A stretch of DNA of 64,000 nt from Streptomyces sp. DvalAA-14 (lineage in GTDB: Bacteria > Actinomycetota > Actinomycetes > Streptomycetales > Streptomycetaceae). Each line of letters opens with the position of its first letter. Positions within the stretch are counted from its first letter, which is position 1. A program made the position numbers and the translations under genes. Shown here one piece after another: positions 31,293 through 40,237 of the stretch. Location: the NCBI RefSeq assembly GCF_900091855.1, contig NZ_FMCH01000560.1, positions 1 to 64,000 of the forward strand, written 5' to 3'. The notes beneath the pieces are model-generated. The model saw only the letters and a list, made by a program, of their open reading frames with translations, did not search any database and had not been told where the DNA came from.

Positions 31293-32638
31293 GCGGCCCC
31301 GTATTCCCCGATGGAGGCGACGGCCGGGCCGGGAACGAGGACAGCCGGCCCCAGGTGCCCCGGCAGCGGGACCGGACCGGCACCCCGGACGGGCCCGGCT
31401 ACGGTCCGGGGCCGTCGGATGCGGGTCCGTCCGCGTCGTCCACGTCGTCCGCGTCGTCGTCCGGGTCCGCGAAGCCACCGCGACCGCCACAGTCGTCACA
31501 GCCGTCACAGCCGCCCCCGTACGACCACGGGACCCTGAAGTCACTGCTCGGCGCCTGGGCACTGTCCGTCTGCACCCGGGACGAGGCAGTGGCCGTGGAG
31601 ACGCATCTGACGGACTGCGCCGGCTGCGCGGACGAGGCGGTGCGGCTGCGTGACGCGGTGGGCCTGCTGCATCAGGAGGAGTCCCTCGACCTCGATCCCT
31701 TGCTGCGGGTCCGGGTGCTGGAGGGCTGCCTGGGCCGCCGCCCGGCGCGGATCCCGGTGCCCGAATGGGCCGGGCCGTACGACGCGGAGACCGCCCGGCT
31801 GGACGCGCTGCTGCGCGACCTCGGCGGGAGCTACTGGAAGGCCCCGGTCGAGCTGCGGTGGTTCGACGGCGCCCCGGTGCGGCGGCAGCTCACCGTCGGC
31901 GAGGTCATCGCCCATCTGACCGCGGTGGACAGCCTGGTGAGCCGCGCGCTCGACCTGCCCGCGCCCGGCGCCGAGGTGGCCCCGCGGTCCGGACGGCCGG
32001 ACCTGCTGCCGCTCGACCCGTGGGAGCGCACCGCCGCGCACTGGACGGCCCACCGCGATCTCAGCGGCGCCGCCCTGCGCACGCAGTGGCGCGAGCAGAG
32101 CCACAACCTGGTGCGGACCGTGTCCTTCGCGGGCCGCGGGGCCGCCGGACTCGACGTGGACTACGGCGCGTTCGCGCTGCCGCTGCGGGACGCGTTCCTC
32201 GACCGGGCCTTCGAGTGCTGGATGCACGCCTGGGACATCGCCGAGGCGGTGGACTATCCGTACGAGCCGCCCGCGCCGCGCGATCTCAACCGGATGGTCG
32301 ACCTGGCCGCCCGCATGCTGCCCGGGGCGCTCGCCGACCGGCGCAGGGCGGGGCTTGCCATCTCGCCCGCCAAGCTGGTGGCCGCCGGTTCGCCGGGGCG
32401 CTCGCTGCGGCTGGAGATCGAGGGCGACGGCGGCGGTATCTGGTACCTGCCGCTGGACTCGCCCGGCGCGGCGGCCTCCGAGAAGGAGATGGTCGCGCAG
32501 GTGGCGATGGACAGCGTGGAGTTCTGCCAGCTCGCGGCGGGCCATATCGAACCGGAGCGGATCGCGCTGGGTCAGATGGGCGACCGGGCGGTGATCAGGG
32601 ACGTGGTCTTCGCGACCGCCTCGCTGTCCCGGATCTGA
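31289..32638 (+). CDS. Anti-sigma factor: zf-HC2 zinc finger fused to mycothiol-dependent isomerase-like domain
   Basis: The protein has 449 residues, with GTG 31289 overlapping the sigma stop by 4 nt. Residues 1-75 are disordered (Ser/Pro). A zinc-binding anti-sigma domain (about 78-125) carries the HLTDCAGC (Hx3Cx2C) motif. The C-terminal ~290 residues match the DinB-like/MDMPI fold of mycothiol-dependent maleylpyruvate isomerases. That fold's metal ligands appear kept: His in EVIAHLTAVDSL and Glu/His in FECWMHAWDIAEAV. No transmembrane segment is visible, so this is probably a cytoplasmic, redox- or mycothiol-responsive anti-sigma factor. That function is inference. Confidence 0.9.
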   Translation: MSGPVFPDGGDGRAGNEDSRPQVPRQRDRTGTPDGPGYGPGPSDAGPSASSTSSASSSGSAKPPRPPQSSQPSQPPPYDHGTLKSLLGAWALSVCTRDEAVAVETHLTDCAGCADEAVRLRDAVGLLHQEESLDLDPLLRVRVLEGCLGRRPARIPVPEWAGPYDAETARLDALLRDLGGSYWKAPVELRWFDGAPVRRQLTVGEVIAHLTAVDSLVSRALDLPAPGAEVAPRSGRPDLLPLDPWERTAAHWTAHRDLSGAALRTQWREQSHNLVRTVSFAGRGAAGLDVDYGAFALPLRDAFLDRAFECWMHAWDIAEAVDYPYEPPAPRDLNRMVDLAARMLPGALADRRRAGLAISPAKLVAAGSPGRSLRLEIEGDGGGIWYLPLDSPGAAASEKEMVAQVAMDSVEFCQLAAGHIEPERIALGQMGDRAVIRDVVFATASLSRI

Positions 32639-32687
32639 TCCCGGCCCGGTCCGACCCCCGCCCCGCCCCCGCCTCAGGCGTCAGGCG

Positions 32688-33572
32688 TCAGGCGAAGACC
32701 ACCGTCCGGCGCCCGTTGAGCAGCACCCGGTGCTCGCTGTGCCACTTGACCGCCCGCGCCAGCGCCTGGCACTCCACGTCACGCCCGACGGCGACCAGCT
32801 GCTCGGGCGTGACCTCGTGCCCGACCCGCTCGACCTCCTGCTCGATGATCGGCCCCTCGTCGAGGTCCGCCGTCACATAGTGCGCGGTCGCGCCGATCAC
32901 CTTCACGCCCCGGTCGTGCGCCTGGTGGTACGGCTTGGCGCCCTTGAAGCTCGGCAGGAAGGAGTGGTGGATGTTGATGATCCGACCGGACAGCGCGCGG
33001 CACAGGTCGTCGGAGAGCACCTGCATGTAGCGGGCCAGCACGACGAGCTCCACGCCCTCCTTCTCCACCACGTCCAGCAGGCGCGCCTCCGCGTCCGCCT
33101 TGCCGTCACGGGTCACGGGGATGTGGTGGAAGGGGACACCGTAGGAGCCGACCAGCTCGCGGAAGTCGGTGTGATTGGAGACGACCGCGGCGATCTCCAC
33201 CGGCAGGGCGCCGATGCTGGTCCGGAACAGCAGGTCGTTGAGGCAGTGGCCGAACTTGCTGACCATGAGGACGACGCGCATGCGCTCCTCACTCGGGTGG
33301 ATCCGCCAGTCCATGTGGTACGCGCTGCCGACCGCGGCGAAGCTCGCCCGCAGCCGGTCCGCGGTCACGGCGGGCTCGGCCGAGAAGTGCACCCGCATGA
33401 AGAACAGGCCGGTGTCCTGGTCGCCGAACTGCTGGCTGTCGACGATGTTGCAGCCGGTCATGAAGAGATAGCTGGAGACCGCGTGCACGATGCCCTGTTT
33501 GTCCGGACACGACAACGTGAGGACGTACTGCGACGGCGGTTGCGCGGGCTGCGGCAGCGGCTGATCGTTCAC
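32688..33572 (-). CDS. purU: Formyltetrahydrofolate deformylase PurU
   Basis: The protein has 294 residues from GTG 33572. The N-terminal ACT domain (about 14-95) contains LTLSCPDKQGIVHAVSSYLF. The C-terminal formyltransferase-fold domain contains VVLMVSKFGHCLNDLLFR, ARYMQVLSD, then IINIHHSFLPSFKGAKPYHQA and GATAHYVTADLDEGPIIEQE, where the Asn/His/Asp active-site triad is visible. It hydrolyses 10-formyl-THF to formate and THF, balancing one-carbon pools. Monocistronic, convergent with the anti-sigma gene. The next minus-strand gene lies 116 bp upstream. Confidence 0.97.
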   Translation of the reverse strand: MNDQPLPQPAQPPSQYVLTLSCPDKQGIVHAVSSYLFMTGCNIVDSQQFGDQDTGLFFMRVHFSAEPAVTADRLRASFAAVGSAYHMDWRIHPSEERMRVVLMVSKFGHCLNDLLFRTSIGALPVEIAAVVSNHTDFRELVGSYGVPFHHIPVTRDGKADAEARLLDVVEKEGVELVVLARYMQVLSDDLCRALSGRIINIHHSFLPSFKGAKPYHQAHDRGVKVIGATAHYVTADLDEGPIIEQEVERVGHEVTPEQLVAVGRDVECQALARAVKWHSEHRVLLNGRRTVVFA

Positions 33573-33688
33573 AGCGCCAGCCTGGCACACCGCCGCATCG
33601 CGCGGCACGCCTGTCCGCCACACGGAACGCCTGTCCGCAGCGCAAAGCGCCTGTCCGCAACACGAGACGACGCCCGGACCGCCCTACC

Positions 33689-34141
33689 TCACGACACCGG
33701 CGTCCGGTTGTAGATCGCCAGCAGCTCCAGCGACCGCGGCGGCGTGTCCGGGTCGTCGCCGTCGGCGGTGGCCATCCGTATGTGGGCCTCGCGGGCCGCC
33801 CGCACCGCTTCCGGCCAGGCGTGGTGCTCGACATAGGCGGTGGCGTGCGCGTCGGCCCCCACCTGGTGCAGGATCTTCAACACCCGGAGCACCGCGACAT
33901 CGACGAGCGCGGCCTCCTGCGAGTCGCGGAAGACCGTGCCGACGTACTTCTCGGCGGACCAGTTGTCGAGCCAGGTGTCTTCGACAAGGCGGTAGACGGC
34001 ATCGGTGACGTCCCCGTACCCGTCCCGGCCGGCCTGCCAGACGTCACGCTGGAAGACCGGGTCGCTGATCATGTGCAACGCGGAGCGCACATTGCTGCGC
34101 CAGCGCCACCACGGCATGTCGTTGAGTGGCATACCCCCCAT
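33689..34141 (-). CDS. SCO4402-family protein (unknown function)
   Basis: The protein has 150 residues. Its sequence MPLNDMPWWRWRSNVRSALHM and later GYGDVTDAVYRLVEDTWLDNWSAEKYVGTVFRDSQEAALVD recalls the streptomycete SCO4402 family, a Trp-rich all-helical protein with no assigned role. The start at 34141 or the Met three codons later (34132) are both possible; a G6 run lies between them and there is no standard ribosome binding site. It is divergent from the lipoprotein gene. Confidence 0.8.
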   Translation of the reverse strand: MGGMPLNDMPWWRWRSNVRSALHMISDPVFQRDVWQAGRDGYGDVTDAVYRLVEDTWLDNWSAEKYVGTVFRDSQEAALVDVAVLRVLKILHQVGADAHATAYVEHHAWPEAVRAAREAHIRMATADGDDPDTPPRSLELLAIYNRTPVS

Positions 34142-34283
34142 CGTGGACGAGTGGCGGGCGCGACGGGAAGACTTCTCCGAACCTTGCACAGTCCCGAATC
34201 GTACGCATACGAACACCGGCACCTGTAATTCACCTGAAAGTGGCCCTTCCTTACCCCGCGGGCATCCTGACGTTGGCACCGAG

Positions 34284-34297
34284 CCGGAATCTTCCGG
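34284..34297. promoter_or_regulatory. CCGGAA-TC-TTCCGG palindrome just before a start codon
   Basis: A perfect 6-bp-arm palindrome ends 4 nt before the ATG of the solute-binding lipoprotein gene, where a ribosome binding site would be expected. It may be an operator, or an RNA hairpin that sets translation. Confidence 0.4.
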
Positions 34298-34301
34298 TTA
34301 C

Positions 34302-35558
34302 ATGACTGAACGGCGTGTGCGCAGGGCCGCAATGGCCGCAGTCGCGACTCTGGCCGCATCCGCGCTGCTCAGTAGCTGCGGCGTGCTGCCCGGAACCGCG
34401 GGAAGCTCACGGGGCCCGGTGGTCGTGATGACCTGGGCGCCGGTCGACACCAAGGCCACCAACATGCCGGGCATGCTCGCCATGGCGCAGGTGGTGGAGA
34501 AGTACGTCAACGACCAGGGCGGCATCGACGGACGCAAGCTCAAGGTCCTGACCTGCAACGAGCACGACGATCCGGTCTCCGTCACCAGTTGCGCCCAGCA
34601 GGCCGCCGACGCGGGCGCGGTCGCCGTGGTCGGTTCGTACAGCGAGCAGGGCTCGGCCTTCACCAGCGCGCTGGAGTCCAGCGGCATCCCGTACATCGGC
34701 GGCTACGGCATCACCGAGGACGAGTTCCAGAGCCTGATGTCGTACCCGATCAACGGCGGCCTGCCGGCGCTGCTGGCCGGCAGCGGACGGCAGCTGGCGG
34801 ACCTGTGCAAGAAGGTGACGCTGGTACGGCCGGACTCGATCACCGGCGACCAGTTCCCGCTCTTCCTCAACACCGGACTGAAGGCCGGCGGCCTGTCGCC
34901 GGTCCGCGACATACCGACCGCCGACGACTCCTCGGACTACACCGCGGTCGCCGCGCAGGCGGTCGGCGACGACAAGCACTCCTCCTGCGTCTCGGCGGTC
35001 CTCGGCGACCACACCAGCACCTTCTTCGACGCGTTGCGCCGGACCGGCGACTCGCAGCCGAAGGTGCAGCTGTCATCGGTGATCGGCAGCGTCCAGCAAT
35101 CGGTGATCGACTCCACCGGCGGCCCGGACAGCCCGCTGGAGCACACCTACATCACCAGTTGGTACCCGCCGGCCTCCGACCCCAAGTGGGACGAGATGAA
35201 GGCGGCCATCAACAAGTACGCCTTCGGCGACGACCGGATCGACATCGGCGACCCCGGGGTGCAGACCACGTGGATCGCCTACGACGTCTTCACCAAGGTC
35301 GTCCGCGCGATGGACCCCAAGACCCAGCTGAACGCCACGAATGTGCAGCGGGCGATGGACCGCACCACGAAGCTGTCGACCGGGGGCCTGACCCCGGACC
35401 TGGGCTGGACCGATGACGACGCGAAGTCCGTCCCGCAGCACGCCCGGATGGTCAACACCCAGGTCACCTACCAGCAGATCGTCAACGGCCGGCTGGTGGC
35501 GGCCCGGCCCGGCTTCGTCGACCTGACCTCGACGCTGCGGCTGGAGTCGGACTACTGA
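34302..35558 (+). CDS. Lipoprotein, periplasmic-binding-protein-like (branched-chain amino acid/Leu-Ile-Val type)
   Basis: The protein has 418 residues. An Arg-rich lipoprotein signal is followed by the lipobox LSSC with Cys26. The mature protein has the type-1 periplasmic-binding fold: VVVMTWAPVDTKATNMPGM, EKYVNDQGGIDGRKLKVLTCNEHDDPVSVTSCAQQAADAGAVAVVGSYSEQGS and IPYIGGYGI. This is the Leu/Ile/Val-binding (Peripla_BP_6) group. No permease or ATPase genes accompany it, so it may be an orphan receptor or share a distant transporter. No clear ribosome binding site. Confidence 0.88.
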   Translation: MTERRVRRAAMAAVATLAASALLSSCGVLPGTAGSSRGPVVVMTWAPVDTKATNMPGMLAMAQVVEKYVNDQGGIDGRKLKVLTCNEHDDPVSVTSCAQQAADAGAVAVVGSYSEQGSAFTSALESSGIPYIGGYGITEDEFQSLMSYPINGGLPALLAGSGRQLADLCKKVTLVRPDSITGDQFPLFLNTGLKAGGLSPVRDIPTADDSSDYTAVAAQAVGDDKHSSCVSAVLGDHTSTFFDALRRTGDSQPKVQLSSVIGSVQQSVIDSTGGPDSPLEHTYITSWYPPASDPKWDEMKAAINKYAFGDDRIDIGDPGVQTTWIAYDVFTKVVRAMDPKTQLNATNVQRAMDRTTKLSTGGLTPDLGWTDDDAKSVPQHARMVNTQVTYQQIVNGRLVAARPGFVDLTSTLRLESDY

Positions 35559-35703
35559 TACCGCCCGGAGCGGGGCTCGGCGGCCGTACGGCGGCTCGCC
35601 CGGGCGGCGCGGGCGCCACGACCACGTCCTGACGGACGCCCCGCAGGGCCCCGCTGACGGCTGCGGGCGCCCCGCCCAGCCACCGCCCGCGATCGGGCCG
35701 GCC

Positions 35704-35739
35704 CCGCGGTCGGACGGACCCCGAACATGCCGACCGCGG
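35704..35739. terminator. Hairpin between convergent genes
   Basis: Perfect 10-bp arms CCGCGGTCGG/CCGACCGCGG (35704-35713, 35730-35739) with a 16-nt loop lie 5 nt from the stop of the minus-strand gene and 146 nt beyond the lipoprotein gene. Confidence 0.6.
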
Positions 35740-35744
35740 CGCGG

Positions 35745-37391
35745 CTACAGCTGCGTGTACGTGCGCTTGGTCAGCCCGTACTTCTCGGCGATGGAGTTCC
35801 ACAGCTTGACCGCGTGCTTCTTCTGCTGGGTGGCGGTGCCGGACTCCCGGTCGCCGTCCGCGGTCTCCGAGGTGTTGTGGGCGTGGCCGCCCTTGCAGAG
35901 CTTGTGCTGCCCGTTGACCTGGTCGGCCCAGTTCGCGTAGTGGGTGTCGGCGGCGCCGGACGCCTGCCACGCCTTGGTGAGGGCCTCGGTGAGCTCGGCG
36001 TGGTTCGGCAGTTTGTCGACGGCCAGGGTGTGGAGCTGGGTCACCAGGCCGGCCCGCTGCGTCGCGGCATTGCGCAGCGCGCCGGCGGACTGCGGCAGGG
36101 CGTCGCACTTGCCGACCGAGGCAACGGCGCTGACGACCGCGCTGCGGCTGTTGCCGCTGGTCTTGAGCAGCGCGTCGAGAGCCTGCGCCTGCTGCTTGAC
36201 GGCCGCGTCCTCGCCGCCGGCAGCGGCCGGTCCCGAGGCGCTGGCGGAGGAAGTGGGGCCCGTCGAGGCGGTGCTGCCGGCGCTGTTCCCCGAGTCGCCG
36301 CCACCGCCGCTGAGCAGCCCGCCGACGACGATGCCGCCGACCACCAGGCCGGCCACCACGATGCCGATCAGCACCTTGGGCGACATCCGGCTGCCACCGC
36401 TCCGGGCGCCGCTGCCGTCGTCGTAGCCGTAGGCGGGCTCGTACGGGCCGGGCTGCTGCCCGTACGGGGGTTGCTGGGCGCCGCCGGGGCCGTACGGCGG
36501 CTGGCCCGGCTGGCCGCCCTGCTGCTGGGCGGGCGGCCCCACGATGCGCTGGCGCATCGGCGGCGGGCTCGGCACGTCCGTGCGGAAGAGGTGGTCGTAG
36601 TCACTGTCGTGCTGCGGATCGGTGGCCGAGCCGGACTGCGATTCGTCGTAGCCGCCGCCGTACTCCTGCCCGCCGTACTCCTGGCCCCCGTACTCCTGGC
36701 CACCGTATTCCTGGCCGCCGCCGTACTGGGGCTGGCCCTGCTGTCCCGGCTGGCCGTACTGCTGCTGCTCGTAGCCTCCGTCGTACGGCTGCTGCTGGTC
36801 GTACGACGCCTGCTCGTAGCCCTGCTGGGGGACCTGCTGGCCGTACTGCTGCTGGTCGTAGGACTGGCCGTCCTGGAACAGCGGCGGCATGGCCTGGGTG
36901 GCCTCGGCCGGCGCCACGGGCGGCTGACCCTCGTGCTGGGCCTGCGCGAGGTGCGGTGCCTGCGGGGGAACGGGCGGCATCGGCGGTACGGATCCGCCGC
37001 CGTGGCGCGCCGAGGACGGCTCGTCACCGGGGTACGGCGGCAGCATCTGGGTGGCGTCGGCGACCGGGACCGGGGTGCCCGATCCGTGACCGTGACCACC
37101 GCCGTGACCGTTGCCGTGACCACTGCCCTGGCCGTTGCCGTGGGCGTTCGCCTGGGCCGAGCCGGGGCCGCCGTCGGGCGCGGGCAGGCCGGCCGGGTAG
37201 GGCGGCAGCATCTGGGTGGCGTCGGCGGGCTCGGGTATGCCTCCGCCCCCGGCCCCCGGGCTGCCCCAGGGACTGCCGCCGGCCGGCTGGACCTGCTCGC
37301 CATAGGTCAGCGGTTGCTGATTGTGCCCCGGGGGGTGGACGACGCCCCGGTACGCTTCGGGCGATTCCTCGCCGCGTCCGCTGCTGTGCAT
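35745..37391 (-). CDS. Single-pass membrane protein with long Pro/Gln/Tyr-rich cytoplasmic region
   Basis: The protein has 548 residues from ATG 37391. Residues 1-~335 are disordered, with three copies of an ATQ-containing motif (ADATQMLPPYP near 50 and 110; AEATQAMPP near 160), Gln/Tyr-rich stretches and four tandem GGQEY units (~224-245). One transmembrane helix (about 340-362, VLIGIVVAGLVVGGIVVGGLL) precedes a Ser/Thr/Gly linker and a helical extracellular domain (~400-548). That domain has two Cys (GKCDAL and HKLCKGG) likely to pair. No known family is recognised. The layout suggests a scaffold or sensor whose cytoplasmic tail could be phosphorylated. Confidence 0.85.
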   Translation of the reverse strand: MHSSGRGEESPEAYRGVVHPPGHNQQPLTYGEQVQPAGGSPWGSPGAGGGGIPEPADATQMLPPYPAGLPAPDGGPGSAQANAHGNGQGSGHGNGHGGGHGHGSGTPVPVADATQMLPPYPGDEPSSARHGGGSVPPMPPVPPQAPHLAQAQHEGQPPVAPAEATQAMPPLFQDGQSYDQQQYGQQVPQQGYEQASYDQQQPYDGGYEQQQYGQPGQQGQPQYGGGQEYGGQEYGGQEYGGQEYGGGYDESQSGSATDPQHDSDYDHLFRTDVPSPPPMRQRIVGPPAQQQGGQPGQPPYGPGGAQQPPYGQQPGPYEPAYGYDDGSGARSGGSRMSPKVLIGIVVAGLVVGGIVVGGLLSGGGGDSGNSAGSTASTGPTSSASASGPAAAGGEDAAVKQQAQALDALLKTSGNSRSAVVSAVASVGKCDALPQSAGALRNAATQRAGLVTQLHTLAVDKLPNHAELTEALTKAWQASGAADTHYANWADQVNGQHKLCKGGHAHNTSETADGDRESGTATQQKKHAVKLWNSIAEKYGLTKRTYTQL

Positions 37392-37634
37392 CGCCGCCCG
37401 CTCCCGCCTCTTACCCCGCCGTAGCAACCGTCCGCCAACGCTACCGGGTTATCCGGAAGGCCGACCACGCACCCGAACGAGTGAGCGCTTCGACACCCTG
37501 CGCGGGCAGGCCCGTTCCCCGGGTGAGGCCCGGTTTCGCCGGGCCTGCCCAGCACTTTGGCGCTGTTGCAAGCGCACGGTGTCGGTCCGGTAACGATTCG
37601 GTGCGAGGTCGGCTTTGTCGCTTTCCCTTTCCGC

Positions 37635-39014
37635 CTAGGCCGCCTCGCGCTCTTCCAGCCGGGCCCCGAACTCCCGTACCGCGGGCTCCGCTTCGTACGG
37701 CTCCAGCCGGCGGCGGAAGTCGTCCAGGTACTCGACGCCGCGGTTGGACCGCAGCCCGGACAGCAGGGCGACGGCCTCCGTGCCGGTGTGGCAGCCCTGT
37801 TCGACCTCGCCCTGCTGCACCTGGGCGTCGGCGAGCAGCAGCAGATCGATGGCGCGGCGCCGCGCACGGGTCTCGGGGTGTGCGGCGAGGGCCTCCTCCG
37901 CCTGGCGGGCAGCCGGCGCCGCTTGGCCCAGATCGCGGTGGCAGTGCGCGAGCTCGTCGGCGAGGTAGGCGTGGTCGAAGTGCGCTATCCAGGCCGGGTC
38001 CTCCTCCGGGCGGGAGCGCTCCATGGCCTCGGACGCCAGCACGGCGACGGCGGCGGCGGTACGGGCGTCGCCCAGCAGGGCGTGGCCGCGGGCCTCCGCG
38101 GCGTAGAACATCGCCTCGGCGGTGGCCGTGACCTGTCCGCGGGCCCCTTCCTGGGCGGCCCGGGCGAGTTGGGCGATCTCGCGGGGGTTGCCGAGGGACG
38201 CGGCGAGATGGCTCATGCTGGCGGCGAGGATGTACCCGCCGTAGCCCCGGTCGCCGGCCGCCTGGGCGAGCCGGAGCGCCTGAATGTAGTAGCGCTGGGC
38301 CAGGCCGGGCTGGCCGGTGTCGACCGCCATGTACCCGGCGAGTTCGGTCAACCGGGCGACGGCGGAGAAGAGTTCCCGGCCCACCGACTCGCGGTAGCTG
38401 CCGCCGAGCAGCCCGGAGACCACGCTGTTGAGGTAGTGCACGACGACCGGGCGGACGTGGCCGCTGCCGAAGCGATGGTCGAGGTCGGTGAGCGCCTGGG
38501 TGGTGGCCTTGACCGCTTCGACATCCGAACGGCCCACCCGGGAGCCCCCGTTGCGGGCCACGCCCTGGTCGGGGCGGGTGATCAGCCAGTCCCGGCTGGG
38601 CTCGACCAGTGCGGAGGCGGCGACGGTGGAGCCGGTGAGGAAGTCGCGGCGGCCCACGTCGCTGCGCCACAGCTCGCAGACCTGCTCGATGGCGCCGAGC
38701 ACGGTCGGTGAGAAGTGCAGGCCGATGCCGGTGGCCAGGTTCTTGCCGTTGGCCATGCCGATCTCGTCGATCGACACCGCCCGGCCGAGCTTGCGGCCCA
38801 GCGCCTCCGCGATGATCGCCGGCGCTCGGCCGCGCGGCTGCTGTCCGCGCAGCCAGCGGGCCACGGACGTCTTGTCGTATCGCAGGTCGAGGCCGTGTTC
38901 GGCCCCGCACATGTTGACCCTGCGGGCGAGGCCCGCGTTGGAGCAGCCCGCCTCCTGGATCAGTGCCTGGAGTCTTTCGTTCGGCTGCCGCGCCACTAAC
39001 GGTCGTGCCGCCAT
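37635..39014 (-). CDS. NsdA-like regulator (HTH-like N-terminus plus TPR region)
   Basis: The protein has 459 residues. ATG 39014 is preceded by GGGGGGAT. Residues 10-85 resemble an atypical XRE-like DNA-binding head (CSNAGLARRVNMCGAEHGLDLRYDKTSVARWLRGQQPRGRAPAIIAEAL). Residues 170-440 are helical repeats of TPR type (for example LAQRYYIQALRLAQAAGDRGYGGYILAASMSHLAASLGN). This matches the streptomycete family that includes NsdA, a negative regulator of differentiation and antibiotic synthesis. Which paralogue this is cannot be told from sequence alone. Confidence 0.88.
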   Translation of the reverse strand: MAARPLVARQPNERLQALIQEAGCSNAGLARRVNMCGAEHGLDLRYDKTSVARWLRGQQPRGRAPAIIAEALGRKLGRAVSIDEIGMANGKNLATGIGLHFSPTVLGAIEQVCELWRSDVGRRDFLTGSTVAASALVEPSRDWLITRPDQGVARNGGSRVGRSDVEAVKATTQALTDLDHRFGSGHVRPVVVHYLNSVVSGLLGGSYRESVGRELFSAVARLTELAGYMAVDTGQPGLAQRYYIQALRLAQAAGDRGYGGYILAASMSHLAASLGNPREIAQLARAAQEGARGQVTATAEAMFYAAEARGHALLGDARTAAAVAVLASEAMERSRPEEDPAWIAHFDHAYLADELAHCHRDLGQAAPAARQAEEALAAHPETRARRRAIDLLLLADAQVQQGEVEQGCHTGTEAVALLSGLRSNRGVEYLDDFRRRLEPYEAEPAVREFGARLEEREAA

Positions 39015-39237
39015 TGATCCCCCCTTGTCGTCCCTCGTGTTGTCATTTCCCGCCAGCCGGGCGAAATACGCACGTAGTGGCGGCAATTCACCCGTGCCGG
39101 GCGGTTCCCGGCCCTTGTTGACTACCCGTGCCTACCCGAAACGGCAGCCGACTGCTCGTACGCGCCCCCGGACATGCATCGGTGCGCCCGTCATGAGCCA
39201 CCGCTCGGCCCCGTAACCCCCGCTGGTCAAGGAAGTT

Positions 39238-39903
39238 GTGCAATCCGTGGAAGACACCATCGGAGTTCCGCGGCAGTTCACCGGCCAACTTCTCGACACG
39301 GCGGTCCGATATGCGGAGGAACGGTACTGGGATGTCCTCCCTGGTTCATGGCTGCACATCGAGTCGGGGGGCGCACCGCGCTGCTCGTGCTCCGCGCCCG
39401 CCTGCCCGGCCGCCGGCGCCCACCCGACCGGGCCCGACTGGGCCACCGAGGCGAGCGGAAACGCGGCGGCGCTGCGCCGGATGTGGCGGCGGCAGCCGTT
39501 TTCCTCCGTCCTGCTGCCGACCGGCCGCACCTTCGACGCGATCGACGTACCGGAGAGTGCCGGCTTCCTGGCCATGGCCCGGCTGGAGCGGATGCGGCTG
39601 CCGCTCGGCCCGGTGATCTCCACGCCCGCCCGCCGACTGGCCTTCTTCGTGCTGCCCGGCGCCGCGGCCAAGGCGCCGGAGCTGTTGCGCAGGCTCGGCT
39701 GGCCGCCGGGCGCACTCGACATGGTCGTTCGCGGCGAGGGCGACTGGGTGGCCGCGCCCCCGACCCGGATGGGCGCCGGCGGCGCGGTGCAGTGGGCCCG
39801 CGAGCCGACCGAACTCAACCGCTGGCTGCCCGACACGCAGGAATTGATCAGCACGCTGGCCTACGCGTGCGGCCAGGATGTGACGGCGGCCCGCGCACGG
39901 TGA
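39238..39903 (+). CDS. Prim-Pol (bifunctional DNA primase/polymerase N-terminal) domain protein
   Basis: The protein has 221 residues from GTG 39238 (GTG 39247 is an alternative with better ribosome binding site spacing). The domain is recognised by LLDTAVRYAEERYWDVLPG, the Cys/His-containing CSCSAPACPAAGAHPTGPDW loop, VLLPTGRTFDAIDVP and RGEGDWVAAPPTRMGAGGAVQW. Homologues of this single-domain form are widespread in Streptomyces next to regulators and lack a helicase module. Whether it has polymerase activity is unknown. It is divergent from the NsdA-like gene (223-bp gap). Confidence 0.85.
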   Translation: MQSVEDTIGVPRQFTGQLLDTAVRYAEERYWDVLPGSWLHIESGGAPRCSCSAPACPAAGAHPTGPDWATEASGNAAALRRMWRRQPFSSVLLPTGRTFDAIDVPESAGFLAMARLERMRLPLGPVISTPARRLAFFVLPGAAAKAPELLRRLGWPPGALDMVVRGEGDWVAAPPTRMGAGGAVQWAREPTELNRWLPDTQELISTLAYACGQDVTAARAR

Positions 39904-40237
39904 CATCCGTGCTCCCCCAGCCGGTCGATCGCCCGAATCACCCCCTTTTGTCGCCCATCCACTTGCCGGCTCGATCTCGTGCCCCACGCGGGCGGATCGG
40001 CGCAACCACTGTCGCTGGCGTGGTCGCTGGCGTCGTCGCTGGCACCGTTGCTCTCGCCGCCACCTCCGGCACCGCCCGGCCGTCGCTGTCAGCGCTGTCA
40101 CCACCGTCACCGCTGTCACCGCTGGCGTCGTCACTGTCAGTGGTCCCCTCTAGGGTTGCAGTACGGACGAGAAGCGCACGCCGCTCGGACCGGTGGCGGG
40201 TATGGCCTGAGGGCGCAGCGGGGAGAGGTGCCGCGAG
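39904..40237. other. 334-bp region upstream of ABC transporter genes with GCTGGCGTCGTC / CTGTCACC repeats
   Basis: Short imperfect repeats (GTCGCTGGC at 40011-40045, GCTGTCACC/CCGTCACC at 40093-40130) fill this gap and no gene is supported. The ABC operon promoter should lie in the right half (40130-40215). Confidence 0.45.

Noticed and set aside
35727-37424. 565-residue plus-strand frame opposite the Pro/Gln-rich membrane protein
   Set aside because: Val/Leu/Gly-rich antisense of repeats. The minus strand has a coherent membrane topology, start and terminator.
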